Position numbers and translations under genes: made by a program
From: an alpha proteobacterium BAL199
GTDB taxonomy: Bacteria; Pseudomonadota; Alphaproteobacteria; Thalassobaculales; Thalassobaculaceae
DNA: 64,000 bases
Assembly (NCBI GenBank): GCA_000171835.1
Contig: ABHC01000003.1
Location: 62,001 to 126,000 of the forward strand
Direction: 5' to 3'
Shown: piece by piece, positions 18,192-30,455 of the stretch
Layout: every line of letters starts with the position of its first letter
How positions within the stretch are numbered: the first letter of the stretch is position 1
The notes under the pieces: model-generated
Databases searched by the model: none
Told to the model about the DNA's origin: nothing
What the model saw: the letters and a program-made list of their open reading frames with translations, nothing else

Positions 18192-19621
18192 GGGTATGTC
18201 CCGGTCGATGTTGAAATAGGGGAGCAGGCGTTGCCCGCCTTGAGCCATTAGGCTCGGGGTGTCGAATCCGCGAAGGAGAGCAACGCCATGAAGAAAGCTA
18301 CCAGATCTGCCGGCGTGGTGCCGGCGGCAATCGTCGATGAGGCTTGGCAGGAAGTCGGAGCCAGCTTCGATCGTTTCTGCCTGACGGCGGGCCTGGCGAC
18401 TTTGGCGACGATGATGGATGAGGAGGCGGCCGAGCTGTGCGGCCCGCGCTACGGCCGGGCTGCTGGGCGAGACGGGTATCGCTGGGGCAAGACCAAGGGG
18501 AAGGTCGGCTTCCACGGCGGCAAGGTCGAGATCGATCGTCCTCGCGTTCGTGCTCGCGACGGCGGCGAGCTGGCGCTGCCGAGCTGGGAGGCGGCGCAGT
18601 CGGAAGACCTGCTCGGCAAGTGGGCGCTGAACCTGATGCTGATCAACGTCTCGACCCGCAAGTTCGGCCGCGCCGTCCGCCTGCCGGGCGGCGACATCCC
18701 GGCGGCCCCCGGGTCGGGAGTGTCGAAGTCGGCGGTGTCGCGGCGGTTCGTGGCGCTGTCGGCGGAACGCATGAAGGAATGGATGGCCGCCGACTTGTCC
18801 GCCCTGGACCTGCTGGCGATCCAGATCGACGGCATCCACATCGAGGAAGACCTGATGCTGCTGGCCGCCGTCGGCATCGACGGCATCGGCGACAAGCATC
18901 CGCTCGGCGTGATCGAGGGGGCCAGCGAGAACGCCGCCGTGGCCCAGGCGCTGCTCGACAACCTGGTCGGCCGCGGCCTCGATCCCGCGGTCTGCCGACT
19001 GTTCATCATCGACGGCGCCAAGGCGCTGTCGAAGGCGATTCGCAACACCTTCGGCCGCGACACCCCGATCCAGCGCTGCCAGGTCCACAAGGCCCGCAAC
19101 ATCGCAGAGCGCCTGCCCAAGTCCTTGCAGGCCGGCGTCCGCAAGGCGCTGCGTCAGGCCTGGGAACTGGACGACGCCGACAAGGCCGAGAAGCTGATCC
19201 GCAACCTCGCCCGTCGCCTGGAGCGCGACGCCCCGGGCGTGTCGGCCAGCATCCTGGAGGGCCTCGACGAGATCCTCACCGTCACCCGCCTCGGTCTGCC
19301 AGTCGAACTACGCCGGTCGCTCGCCTGCACCAACATCATCGAGAACATGAACGGAACCGTCCGCCGGGTCTGCCGCAACGTCAAACGCTGGCAGGACGCG
19401 GCCATGGCGCTGCGCTGGACCGCCGCTGCCATGCTCGAGGCCGCCAAGGGTTTCCGCCGCCTCAAGGCCCACAAGCAACTCCCGAGCCTGCGCCGAGCCC
19501 TGGCGGCCCACCAGGACAGGAACGCGATCAACCACGACCTTGAACAGCAGGCGGTCGCCGCATAGCATCGTCAACCAACAGCGCCTGCCGAGCAAATTTC
19601 AACACGGCGAGGGACATCCCC
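18192..19621 (+). mobile_element. IS256-family insertion sequence (1430 bp)
   Basis: The element is bounded by imperfect terminal inverted repeats of about 26 bp (20 of 26 match): the left end begins GGGTATGTCCC and the right end, read inward, GGGGATGTCCC, both reaching TGTTGAAAT. It is flanked by a 9-bp direct repeat GGAGACCAC. It carries one transposase gene and lies antisense inside an MFS transporter gene. The transposase frame is intact, so the element may still be mobile. Confidence 0.93.
18288..19565 (+). CDS. IS256-family (mutator-type) transposase
   Basis: A 425-residue transposase. The DDE catalytic residues are visible: first Asp in LAIQIDGIHIEE (about 183), second Asp in FIIDGAKALSKAI (about 246) followed by RCQVHKARNI, and Glu in CTNIIENMNGTVRR (about 352). 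The length is usual for the family. No frameshift or internal stop is seen. It is transcribed opposite to the disrupted host gene. Confidence 0.95.
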   Translation: MKKATRSAGVVPAAIVDEAWQEVGASFDRFCLTAGLATLATMMDEEAAELCGPRYGRAAGRDGYRWGKTKGKVGFHGGKVEIDRPRVRARDGGELALPSWEAAQSEDLLGKWALNLMLINVSTRKFGRAVRLPGGDIPAAPGSGVSKSAVSRRFVALSAERMKEWMAADLSALDLLAIQIDGIHIEEDLMLLAAVGIDGIGDKHPLGVIEGASENAAVAQALLDNLVGRGLDPAVCRLFIIDGAKALSKAIRNTFGRDTPIQRCQVHKARNIAERLPKSLQAGVRKALRQAWELDDADKAEKLIRNLARRLERDAPGVSASILEGLDEILTVTRLGLPVELRRSLACTNIIENMNGTVRRVCRNVKRWQDAAMALRWTAAAMLEAAKGFRRLKAHKQLPSLRRALAAHQDRNAINHDLEQQAVAA

Positions 19622-19630
19622 GGAGACCAC
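19622..19630. repeat. Target-site duplication, right copy
   Basis: GGAGACCAC, identical to 18183-18191, immediately outside the right inverted repeat of the IS256-family element. Confidence 0.9.
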
Positions 19631-20159
19631 ATGGCGGGCGCCGTAGCGATCGAACAGCACGCCGATCGGAACCTGGAGCACTGCAAAGATGACAAAAAAT
19701 GCCCCCGACGACAGCCCGATGGCACTGGCATCGACATGCATCTCCGCCATCATCTCAGGGGCTATCACGCCATTGGATGATCGGAAAAACTGGCTGAGAA
19801 CCGCCAAGCCAATCATCACGAACAGCATGATGTTGACCCGCGACAGCCACATGGACTGCGGCCGTTCGCTCTCGTTGTTGGCAACGTCAGACATATCGCA
19901 CTCGCGTGACAATCCAATTTCCTCGGCGCCGTTTCGGTTGGTCAGCAGTTCCCAATCGCCGCGCCCCCGATTGGCCGAACGAAGAACGATAGACAAATTT
20001 GAGTTAACAAATACTGAACCTTGAGCGTGAAGGGTACCGTGTTCGTACGGTCATCGTGAGCTGTCGAGTCTGAGCCGGCTACGCCCGCTTGCGGACCGCC
20101 CGCTGATCCACCGACATTTCGCGCTCATTCCGGGTGTGGGCTTGCGCTATATTGTGCCG

Positions 20160-21094
20160 ATGCATTGGTGTCGTTTGTGGACCCTCGGTCTTGCGCCTGT
20201 TGCCTTTGCTGCATCGTTTTTCAGCACAGGCATCGCGGTTGCGTGCACCCTGGAGGTGGCGAGAACGGACTGGGTGAGCTTACGACAGCCACCCGGTTCG
20301 AGCCCGAAGCCGTTGCCCAGGCATTGCCGGGTTGTCAGGTCCTACCGAGAGCCGGATGGAGCGAAGGTGACCCCGTTGACGTCCTTTCCGTCTTGGACGG
20401 CCGAACCCAGTTGGCTCTGGTGTTTCCCGATTGGACCGGCAAGATCTACTCAGTGGTCATAGAAAATCCCGTTGTCCGAAATCGACTGGGTCCATCGATC
20501 GGAACATCATTCGCGAAGGCTTACGAAAACGGCACCGTTCCAATCTGCGTGCCCGGCACCGAAGAGGCCACCGGCCGTGTGCTGTGCCAGGCAACCCCCG
20601 AAGGGCGCTTGATGTATGTGTTCGAGGGCCGTTGGAATGGACCGGACGACACGCTTCCTCCGGCTCAAGAGCTGTCACGTTGGCTGATCATCGCCCTCGT
20701 TTGGCGCTCAGTGCCACTTGAGGACCCTCGCTGGGTCGATGTCGGCGGGTTCGACCCCGGCGAAGGCCCAGGACTGGCACAGCAGATCAAGCGATCGGTC
20801 GATGATCCCGCGAACTTGTCCAAGCTTGTGCTCTACCCGATCGTCTTGCGCAGCGGCGTCGCAGAGCGTCAGGAAGAAGTCGCAGTGCCCGATGCCGCCA
20901 CCTTCCTGATTGAGTACCAGCGACGCCTGACCACCGCCTTCGTCCGAGCGGTACGAGAGGAGCCCATGCAGGCCGTCCTCATCAATGACAACGGCGCCGC
21001 TTTGGCGGGCGGGCGTATCTGGATCGCTCCGGTGTGCGTAACCGAGACCTGTGCCCAACATCGCGCGGGCATCACATCCATCAACATGTTCTAG
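20160..21094 (+). CDS. DUF1131 (RpoE-regulated lipoprotein-like) protein, apparently frameshifted
   Basis: The body of the protein (GLGELTTATRFEPEAVAQAL onward, with SIGTSFAKAYENG and FEGRWNGPDDTLPPA) resembles DUF1131, the family of the E. coli envelope-stress lipoprotein YfeY. In this frame the N-terminus is implausible, while the neighbouring frame from the ATG at 20160 gives a good signal peptide ending IAVAC followed by TLEV. Adding one G near 20256-20260 joins them as CTLEVGENGLGEL, so a single-base deletion or sequencing error is likely. After the DUF1131 part, about 130 further residues have no recognised domain. As it stands only a product lacking the leader could be made, unless ribosomes slip. 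Confidence 0.65.
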
Positions 21095-21107
21095 GCAGGA
21101 GAGCCGC

Positions 21108-22493
21108 TCAGGCAGCCAGTTGCACACGATTGCGACCGGCTTCCTTGGCACGGTAAAGAGCGTCATCAGCGCGTTTCAGAACAGTGTCGATACCCGTGTC
21201 CATATCCGACCGAAACACGTCTACGCCGAAACTGGCTGTGAAACGAACCGCTCCCTGTTCGGTTTCAACCGCGGTCCGCTCGAACGCCACGCGGATCCGT
21301 TCGGCAAGTTGTTGGGCTCCCGACACCGTTGTCTCCGGCAACAGGAGCACAAACTCCTCTCCGCCGAACCGAGCCGCAACGTCGCCGGAGTTTCGAAGCG
21401 CGCCTTGAACAGTCGCCGCCACATCCTGCAGAACCAGATCGCCAATGTCGTGCCCGTAGCGATCATTGACGGACTTGAAATGGTCGACATCGATCATGAC
21501 CACCGACATCGGTCGATCGTGCCGAACCGCCCGTTCGACCTCCTCGCGAGCCCGCATCAGAAAGGCCCGGCGGTTGCTCAAGCCGGTCAGCGGATCCGTG
21601 GTGGCCAACCGTTCCAGTTCCTGACGAAGCCGGTGCGATTCCGTGACGTCGACCATCACGCCGGTGACGCCGATCAGCCGGTTTGACGCATCCCACATCT
21701 TCGCCTTGTGCAGGACCATGCGACGGGCGCCGACGCCGGCAAAGCTCATGTCATCTTCATAGGCTTGCCGCGGCTCGTCCCCGTCGTACAGCGCTCGATC
21801 CCAGTGTTCGATCGAAGCCAGAATGGCGGGTGCCAGAAACTCGGCGGGCGTCCGCCCCACAACGTCATCGCGGCTTCGGCCGTGCAGTTCCGCGTAGCGC
21901 TGATTGACCATCTGGTAACGGCCGTTTTCTCGGCTGCGGAAGAACACCGGAATCGGAATTGCTTCCAGGAGGTCGGCTACAAACCGCTCGGCGTTGCGAG
22001 CTTCGGTGCGTGCCGCATCGGTGTCCTCGGCGATCCGGGCAAGGTCGGTTGCCTGCGCATCCAGGACTTCATACTGGTACAGCAATTCCACGCGCTGCTG
22101 TTCCAGTGCCTCGTTGGCTTCGATCAGTTCGGTCACATCGGCGAATGTGACGATCACCATGTCGTCAGCCTTCACGGCCGAAACGCGAAACACGATGGAC
22201 AGTTCGCCAGCCCGACGATCCACCTCAAACCGGGCCGCCTCCCCGGTCTCCCACACATTCCGGTAGCGTGCGAACGCAGCCTCGTCGCCTTCGAAGAAAT
22301 CCCGCAACGCCCGCTGCCCTACCAAGTCCGGCTGTCCCCGGCCGAGGATCTCCTGAGCCCGGTCGTTTACGACGGTGAACACCAGGTCCACGAGCGCACC
22401 ATCGCCGGTCAACTCGGGCTCAAGGATCACAATCCCGTCGAGGCTGGCATCCAGGAGCGCGTCAAAAAGCGTCGATTTCAGGTTGGGTTGCAT
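21108..22493 (-). CDS. PAS-PAS-GGDEF diguanylate cyclase
   Basis: A 461-residue cytoplasmic protein with two PAS-like domains (about 8-130 and 170-290; AIPIPVFFRSRENGRYQMVNQ and the VDVTESHRL exit), a coiled linker and a GGDEF domain opening TTDPLTGLSNRRAF. The active-site loop reads ARFGGEEF (about 373-380), so synthesis of cyclic di-GMP is expected. The inhibitory RxxD site five residues upstream is not preserved (NSGD). No EAL domain is attached. The ATG at 22493 starts just before the first PAS; a longer frame to 22601 looks spurious. It lies 111 bases after rodA on the same strand. Confidence 0.9.
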   Translation of the reverse strand: MQPNLKSTLFDALLDASLDGIVILEPELTGDGALVDLVFTVVNDRAQEILGRGQPDLVGQRALRDFFEGDEAAFARYRNVWETGEAARFEVDRRAGELSIVFRVSAVKADDMVIVTFADVTELIEANEALEQQRVELLYQYEVLDAQATDLARIAEDTDAARTEARNAERFVADLLEAIPIPVFFRSRENGRYQMVNQRYAELHGRSRDDVVGRTPAEFLAPAILASIEHWDRALYDGDEPRQAYEDDMSFAGVGARRMVLHKAKMWDASNRLIGVTGVMVDVTESHRLRQELERLATTDPLTGLSNRRAFLMRAREEVERAVRHDRPMSVVMIDVDHFKSVNDRYGHDIGDLVLQDVAATVQGALRNSGDVAARFGGEEFVLLLPETTVSGAQQLAERIRVAFERTAVETEQGAVRFTASFGVDVFRSDMDTGIDTVLKRADDALYRAKEAGRNRVQLAA

Positions 22494-22604
22494 GCCTCGT
22501 CTGACTGTCAGAGAACCAGTATCATCGCTACTGTCGGCCGAGCAGCGCGGCCCATCATCTGCAGTGTGGAGGCCAAGTCTTGTAATCTGGTTAACGCGCA
22601 ACCG

Positions 22605-23762
22605 TCAGTCTTCGTCAACCCCGGCGCGCCCGATCCGCACATCGCGATGAACCGACACCCCGATGACCATCCCAAAGCCCAACATGATGGTCAGCATCGC
22701 GGTGCCACCGTAGCTGATCATCGGCAACGGTACGCCAACCACTGGGATCAGCCCCATCACCATGGCGACGTTGATGAAAAGATAGAGAAAAAGGGTCGTG
22801 GTCACCCCAAGCGCCACCAGTCGGCCGAACTGACTGCGCGCGCGAATAGCAATTGCGATGCCGTAGCCGACCACCAGCACGTACAGGCCAATCAGGCCCA
22901 GCCCCCCGACCAAGCCGAACTCTTCGGCCAGCATGGTGAAGATAAAGTCGGTCTGCTTCTCGGGCAGGAAATTGAGGTGACTCTGACTGCCTTCCAGAAA
23001 GCCTTTGCCAAAAAGGCCGCCGGACCCCAGCGCGATCTTCGACTGCAGGATGTGGTATCCGGAACCGAGCGGATCACTCTCCGGATTGAGGAACGTCAAT
23101 ATCCGCTGCTGCTGATAGCCGCGCATAAGCTGCCAAGCGACAGGGACCGCTGCGATCCCCACCCCGATCAAGGTCAGGAACTTCCAGATCCGAACGCCGG
23201 CAAGAAAGAACATCGCCCCGGCGCCCATTATGATCATCAGTGCCGTCCCAAGGTCGGGCTGGCGAAGCACCAGGACAACCGGCATTGCGATCATCAGTAG
23301 GGGCGGAAGCAGATTGACCGGGTTGCCTACTTCGTCCCAAGTCAAGCCGTGGAAGTATCGGGCCAGCGCCAACACCAGCGCAATTTTCATAAGTTCTGAG
23401 GGTTGAAGCTGAAACACGCCCAGGTCGATCCAACGCTGAGCCCCCATGCCGATTTCACCCATCACCTCCACGCCAAGCAACAGGGCCAGGACGCCTGAGT
23501 AGATGATATAGGCGCTCCGCATCCAGAACCGCACGTCGACCATGGCGACGGACAGCATCACGACCAGCCCGACCCCGAAGCGTATCGCCTGGCGAAAGGC
23601 CCAAGGGCTGAAATTACCGTTGGCCGCGGAGTACAACATCGCAAAGCCGATCGAGGCAATTGCTCCCATCAGAAGCACCAGCAGCCAGTTCACGGCAGCC
23701 AGCTTCTGCCCGAGGGTCATCTCGGGAGGGTTCAGTCCTTCGAAATGGTAGCCACCAGCCAT
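22605..23762 (-). CDS. rodA: Rod-shape peptidoglycan glycosyltransferase RodA
   Basis: A 385-residue SEDS-family integral membrane protein with about ten helices. It polymerises lipid II glycan strands with PBP2 during cell elongation. Family features include QPDLGTALMII and, near the C-terminus, the loop GLIPVVGVPLPMISYGGTAM. It is the last gene of the mre operon, four bases after the PBP2 gene. Confidence 0.95.
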   Translation of the reverse strand: MAGGYHFEGLNPPEMTLGQKLAAVNWLLVLLMGAIASIGFAMLYSAANGNFSPWAFRQAIRFGVGLVVMLSVAMVDVRFWMRSAYIIYSGVLALLLGVEVMGEIGMGAQRWIDLGVFQLQPSELMKIALVLALARYFHGLTWDEVGNPVNLLPPLLMIAMPVVLVLRQPDLGTALMIIMGAGAMFFLAGVRIWKFLTLIGVGIAAVPVAWQLMRGYQQQRILTFLNPESDPLGSGYHILQSKIALGSGGLFGKGFLEGSQSHLNFLPEKQTDFIFTMLAEEFGLVGGLGLIGLYVLVVGYGIAIAIRARSQFGRLVALGVTTTLFLYLFINVAMVMGLIPVVGVPLPMISYGGTAMLTIMLGFGMVIGVSVHRDVRIGRAGVDED

Positions 23763-23766
23763 GCTC

Positions 23767-25767
23767 TCAGCCCTGCCGTCTCAGACCATCGACCGCCTCG
23801 CTCAACGGCCCATTTGGTCCAGGTTCCACCCGCAACGCCTCAAGGAGAATATCGGCCGCTATCGGAGCCGCTTTGGAGGATCCTCCGCCACCGTGTTCGA
23901 CCACCACCGACACGGCAAAGCGCGGGGAGGCTACCGGTCCGAAGCCAACGAACAACGCATGATCGCGATCGCGCCAAGGCAGATCCTCATTCTTGGTGAT
24001 GCCAGCTGCTCGCTGTGCCATCGAGATTCGCTTGACCTGCGATGTGCCGGTCTTTCCACCGATCGCCGGTTCGTCCTTGGCTGAACGAACCCGGCGGGCG
24101 GTTCCGCGGTCGCCATTCACGACGGCGTTCATCGCATCCCGCATCGCGTCAAGGTCGCGCGCGTTCAGGCCCAGCGAAGGAAAACTCTTTCGAGAACCAT
24201 TGGTCTCCCGCACCAACCGCGGCACCACCGCCCTGCCGCCATTGACGATGCGCGCGGTCATGGTCGCCAGTTGGAGCGGGGTAGCCAACACGAATCCCTG
24301 GCCAATCGCGGCGATCAACGTCTCGCCCCGTTGCCATTGCTCGCCGCGCGTTGCCAGCTTCCAGTCCCGGGTCGGTATCAGACCGCGGCGTTCTCCCGGT
24401 AGATCGACATCGAGCATCTGACCAAGACCAAGACGCTGCGCCATCGTTGCGATCCGATCGATGCCGATCCGCTTGGCAAGCTCGTAGAAATAGACGTCAC
24501 AGCTCTGTTCGATGGCACCGTTCATGTCCAGCGAGCCATGACCGTGCTTCTTCCAACAGTGAAAACGGGTATCGCCGAGTTCGAGGTAGCCCGGACAGAA
24601 GAACCGGGTATCGGCACTCGCTAGGTCGCTCTCCAGCGCAGCGAGACCGACCAGCATCTTGAACGTCGACCCCGGCGGGTACTGCCCGGCAATTGCCTTG
24701 TTGGTAAGCGGCGAGCGCGGATTGGACAGCAGGCCCTCCCAATCCTTCGGGGAAAGCCCATGGTTGAACGGGCTCGGGTCGTAGCCGGGAACCGAAACGA
24801 TGGCCCGCAACTCCCCGGAATGGACATCCATCACCACCACCGCGCCACTTTCCGGCTCCACCCGGCGGCCATTTTTATCGACGAGTATGGTATCGCTGGA
24901 ATCGTCGCCCCGCACCGGTGTACCGGCAGGCGCCTGAGCCAGAGCGGCCAGAGCGCGCGGGTCGTCCAATGGAATGCGCTCAGCGTTTCCACGAGACAGG
25001 CGCTCGGTCACGTATCGCTGCAGATTGACGTCGATGCTCAGTTGAACGTCGCGCCCTGGTTCGCCCTCGTCGCCTGGCAGTTTGCGAATAATCCGCCCCA
25101 GCGCATTGACCTCGACCTGGCGCTGACCAGCGGTCCCTCGCATCTCCAGGTCGTGAATTTTCTCGATACCGCTCTTTCCGATACGGAAATCAGGCAGTTC
25201 GAGAACCGGATCGCCAGTAAGTTCATTCTCCGAAACCGCGGCGACATAACCGGTACAATGAACCGCGATATCGCCGAACGGATAGCGGCGAGACCGCCCG
25301 ACTTCGATCCGAACCCCTGGCAGATAGGGGGCATTGACAGCCACCCGGGCAATTTCATCGCGGCTGAGATTCTCAAGAACCGTTACCGGGACAAAGGCGC
25401 GCTTGCGCTTGACGTCCTTCAGGACCCGCCGGACATCCCACTCAGGCACCTCGATGATCGAGCCCAGAGCCGCCAAGGTAGCCGCCACATCGCCCGTTTG
25501 TTCACGAACGATCTCGATACGGAAGTTGTCCTGATTGTCGGCCAGCGCGACACCGTTCACGTCCAGTATCCGGCCACGGATCGGCGGCAGGAGTTCAAGA
25601 TTGAACTGGTTGTCGCGTGACAGCAGCGCGTATCGATCAGCCTCGACGATCTGAAGATAATACAGGCGTGCAGCCAGCGCGCCGACCAAGCCGAGTTTGC
25701 CGGTCGCCAGCATCAATGCGCGCCGGGTGAAGATCCTCTGGCTGTCCTGTTCACTCGCCTTCAACAT
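23767..25767 (-). CDS. mrdA: Penicillin-binding protein 2
   Basis: A 666-residue class B transpeptidase cross-linking peptidoglycan in the elongasome. An N-terminal membrane anchor lies at about 15-45 (RRALMLATGKLG onward), then the pedestal domain, then the transpeptidase domain with the nucleophile in PPGSTFKML, the second motif SCD (SCDVYFYELAKR) and GKTGTSQ near the C-terminus. It is slightly longer than E. coli PBP2, as is common in alphaproteobacteria. It lies between mreD and rodA with single-digit gaps. Confidence 0.95.
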   Translation of the reverse strand: MLKASEQDSQRIFTRRALMLATGKLGLVGALAARLYYLQIVEADRYALLSRDNQFNLELLPPIRGRILDVNGVALADNQDNFRIEIVREQTGDVAATLAALGSIIEVPEWDVRRVLKDVKRKRAFVPVTVLENLSRDEIARVAVNAPYLPGVRIEVGRSRRYPFGDIAVHCTGYVAAVSENELTGDPVLELPDFRIGKSGIEKIHDLEMRGTAGQRQVEVNALGRIIRKLPGDEGEPGRDVQLSIDVNLQRYVTERLSRGNAERIPLDDPRALAALAQAPAGTPVRGDDSSDTILVDKNGRRVEPESGAVVVMDVHSGELRAIVSVPGYDPSPFNHGLSPKDWEGLLSNPRSPLTNKAIAGQYPPGSTFKMLVGLAALESDLASADTRFFCPGYLELGDTRFHCWKKHGHGSLDMNGAIEQSCDVYFYELAKRIGIDRIATMAQRLGLGQMLDVDLPGERRGLIPTRDWKLATRGEQWQRGETLIAAIGQGFVLATPLQLATMTARIVNGGRAVVPRLVRETNGSRKSFPSLGLNARDLDAMRDAMNAVVNGDRGTARRVRSAKDEPAIGGKTGTSQVKRISMAQRAAGITKNEDLPWRDRDHALFVGFGPVASPRFAVSVVVEHGGGGSSKAAPIAADILLEALRVEPGPNGPLSEAVDGLRRQG

Positions 25768-25773
25768 CGCCGA

Positions 25774-26283
25774 TCACCGCACGACGTAGCGGTGCATACG
25801 AACAAAAATCCAGGCCACCAACGGGAACAGTGTGACCGTAACAAGGTACTGGAACACCGCCGGCTCGGGGCCGATCGGTTGAAGAACCAGCATCGATGCC
25901 AGCAGCCAAATTAATAAGGCGGACAACCCATGGATCAACAGGAATCCGAGCCAAGCCAGCGCAAACGGCTTGCCCAGGAAAGCTCGACGCTGAGACAGCG
26001 CCAAGCCATGAACCACCATGAGACTCAAGGCTGTCATTCCGAGCGGGGTCGCTGCCAGAATATCCTGGAGCACTCCTACCAGAAACAACGCGAACGGCGG
26101 CTGCAAGTCCGGACGGAACACAGCCCAGTAGAAGGCTGCCATCGCCGTATACGCCGGAACGACCGTGGCATAACCGGGCACCCCGATCGGCACGACCGAC
26201 AGGATGGCCAACAGCACGGTCAAAGCGATGGGCGTGGCATGGCGCAGCCAGAGATCGACTCGCTGGGTGGCCGTCATCCTCAT
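25774..26283 (-). CDS. mreD: Rod shape-determining protein MreD
   Basis: A 169-residue protein with five or six membrane helices and the conserved FLVGVLQDILAATPLGMTAL segment (near 80-100). It connects MreB and MreC to the membrane-embedded wall synthases. Its ATG overlaps the mreC stop by four bases, and the PBP2 gene follows after six bases. Confidence 0.9.
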   Translation of the reverse strand: MRMTATQRVDLWLRHATPIALTVLLAILSVVPIGVPGYATVVPAYTAMAAFYWAVFRPDLQPPFALFLVGVLQDILAATPLGMTALSLMVVHGLALSQRRAFLGKPFALAWLGFLLIHGLSALLIWLLASMLVLQPIGPEPAVFQYLVTVTLFPLVAWIFVRMHRYVVR

Positions 26284-27206
26284 TGTGGATCAGGCTTCAG
26301 CGCCGAACCCCGGCCGGCTCGATCTTGTCCCATGAGTGAGAACGGGGGCGTTCCGGACGAAGGTTTGACCACACCACCGAGCCCGTAATCCACCAGCCGA
26401 ACGTACTCCAACCGGTTCCAATCGACATAGGGCGTAATCTTGATTGTGCTCTCAACAATCGAGGTCACCACCCCGATCGGCAGCCCCGGCGGAAACACAC
26501 CTCCATGCCCGGATGTGACGATCCGGTCACCAGCCAACACCTGGGCATTCTGCGGCAGATAGACCAGCCGCGGCAGTCGCGTGTTGTCCCCGGCCAAGAC
26601 TGCCGGATCGCGTGTCCGCTCAACGACCACCGGTATCTGCGAGTTCAGATCGGTGATCAACAACACCCGAGCGTGCCGCTGACCGACATCGACCACCCCT
26701 CCAACCAGCCCTTCACCGGTAACCGCCGCGAGGCCTCGCCGCACGCCCTGGTCGGCGCCGGCGCTGATCATGGCGCTGCGCACGAACGCGCCGCCGGCAT
26801 CGGCAATCACCCGGGCTGTTACGAACGACGTGCCGGGTTCAGAAACGAAGTTGTTGAGTGCTCTGAGAGCCTTGTTCTCGGCTTCAAGACGCCGGGCGAC
26901 ATGCTGCCATCGCTCCAGCCGGCCGTTGTCGACCCGCAGACGTTCGTTCTCCACCCGAAGATCGCGAAGACGACGCATTGCGGCAACGGTGTCCGCGACA
27001 CTCGCCGCCGGACGCGACAAAACTTCCAATACCGGAGCAACGACATCCGCCACTCCGGTCCGGAACCGCTCAACCAGCAGCACATCGGCCTTGCCGAGCA
27101 GCATGAGGGTGAATGCACCGGCGAGCAGCAACGCAAACGCAAACCGGCTCCAAAACGACCGCACGGGTTGCGCGACGCTGATGAAGGAGCCGGGACGCCG
27201 TGCCAT
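26280..27206 (-). CDS. mreC: Rod shape-determining protein MreC
   Basis: A 308-residue bitopic protein: a cytoplasmic tail, a membrane helix at about 20-42, a periplasmic coiled coil at about 70-115 (LRVENERLRVDNGRLERW) and a beta-rich C-terminal domain. The QNAQVLAGDRIVTSGHGG stretch is typical. It organises PBP2 and RodA along the elongasome. It lies 47 bases after mreB and overlaps mreD. Confidence 0.93.
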   Translation of the reverse strand: MARRPGSFISVAQPVRSFWSRFAFALLLAGAFTLMLLGKADVLLVERFRTGVADVVAPVLEVLSRPAASVADTVAAMRRLRDLRVENERLRVDNGRLERWQHVARRLEAENKALRALNNFVSEPGTSFVTARVIADAGGAFVRSAMISAGADQGVRRGLAAVTGEGLVGGVVDVGQRHARVLLITDLNSQIPVVVERTRDPAVLAGDNTRLPRLVYLPQNAQVLAGDRIVTSGHGGVFPPGLPIGVVTSIVESTIKITPYVDWNRLEYVRLVDYGLGGVVKPSSGTPPFSLMGQDRAGRGSALKPDPQ

Positions 27207-27253
27207 TCTCGCTGCTCAACCTCTCCGTCGGCGTATCGCGGCCGTCCTGTGGA

Positions 27254-28522
<1,269 letters not shown>

Positions 28523-28594
28523 TCAACCGAATTGCCATGGATGCGACAACTGGCGCAGTCCGATCCGCCCTGCCGGTCTATCCGAAAATGCAAA

Positions 28595-28618
28595 CGGCGC
28601 CGTCTTCCGACGGCGCCG
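28595..28618 (-). terminator. Terminator after ilvC
   Basis: A perfect ten-pair stem (GGCGCCGTC with GACGGCGCC plus one outer pair) closes a four-base loop, followed on the minus strand by TTTGCATTTTC. It lies 26 bases after the ilvC stop. Confidence 0.85.
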
Positions 28619-28644
28619 CTGCAGCGACCAGTAACCGGCCGATC

Positions 28645-30337
<1,693 letters not shown>

Positions 30338-30455
30338 GTCGGTTGGATTCACCTTGTCTCTCCCGGAGCGCAGCACCGGAACGGGCGCGCCCTCAACAAT
30401 ACTGACAACGAGGATGGCAGGCGACGGTCGGCCACGCGGGCCGACCGCATCCAGA

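Larger units (their letters stand above)
17175..19894 (-). pseudogene. MFS transporter interrupted by an IS256-family element
   Basis: Two pieces of one major facilitator gene. The N-terminal piece (19894 to 19622) encodes MSDVANNESERPQ, two membrane helices and FDRYGARHVVS; the C-terminal piece (18191 to 17175) resumes at VVSSMLIFAVIGSC and carries the remaining helices. Removing the element and one copy of the 9-bp duplication restores a single 426-residue frame through ARHVVSSMLIF, so the interruption is recent and otherwise clean. The substrate is unknown. The gene stands upstream of the molybdopterin-fold protein and hybrid kinase on the same strand, so the insertion could also reduce transcription into them. 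A 637-codon open frame across the junction is an artefact of antisense transposase sequence. Confidence 0.9.

Noticed and set aside
17175-19088. 637-codon open frame on the minus strand
   Set aside because: It joins the true MFS C-terminal part with antisense transposase sequence inside the insertion element; the junction coincides with the target duplication.
21708-23300. 530-codon plus-strand open frame
   Set aside because: Shadow of the diguanylate cyclase and rodA on the minus strand, spanning two unrelated genes.
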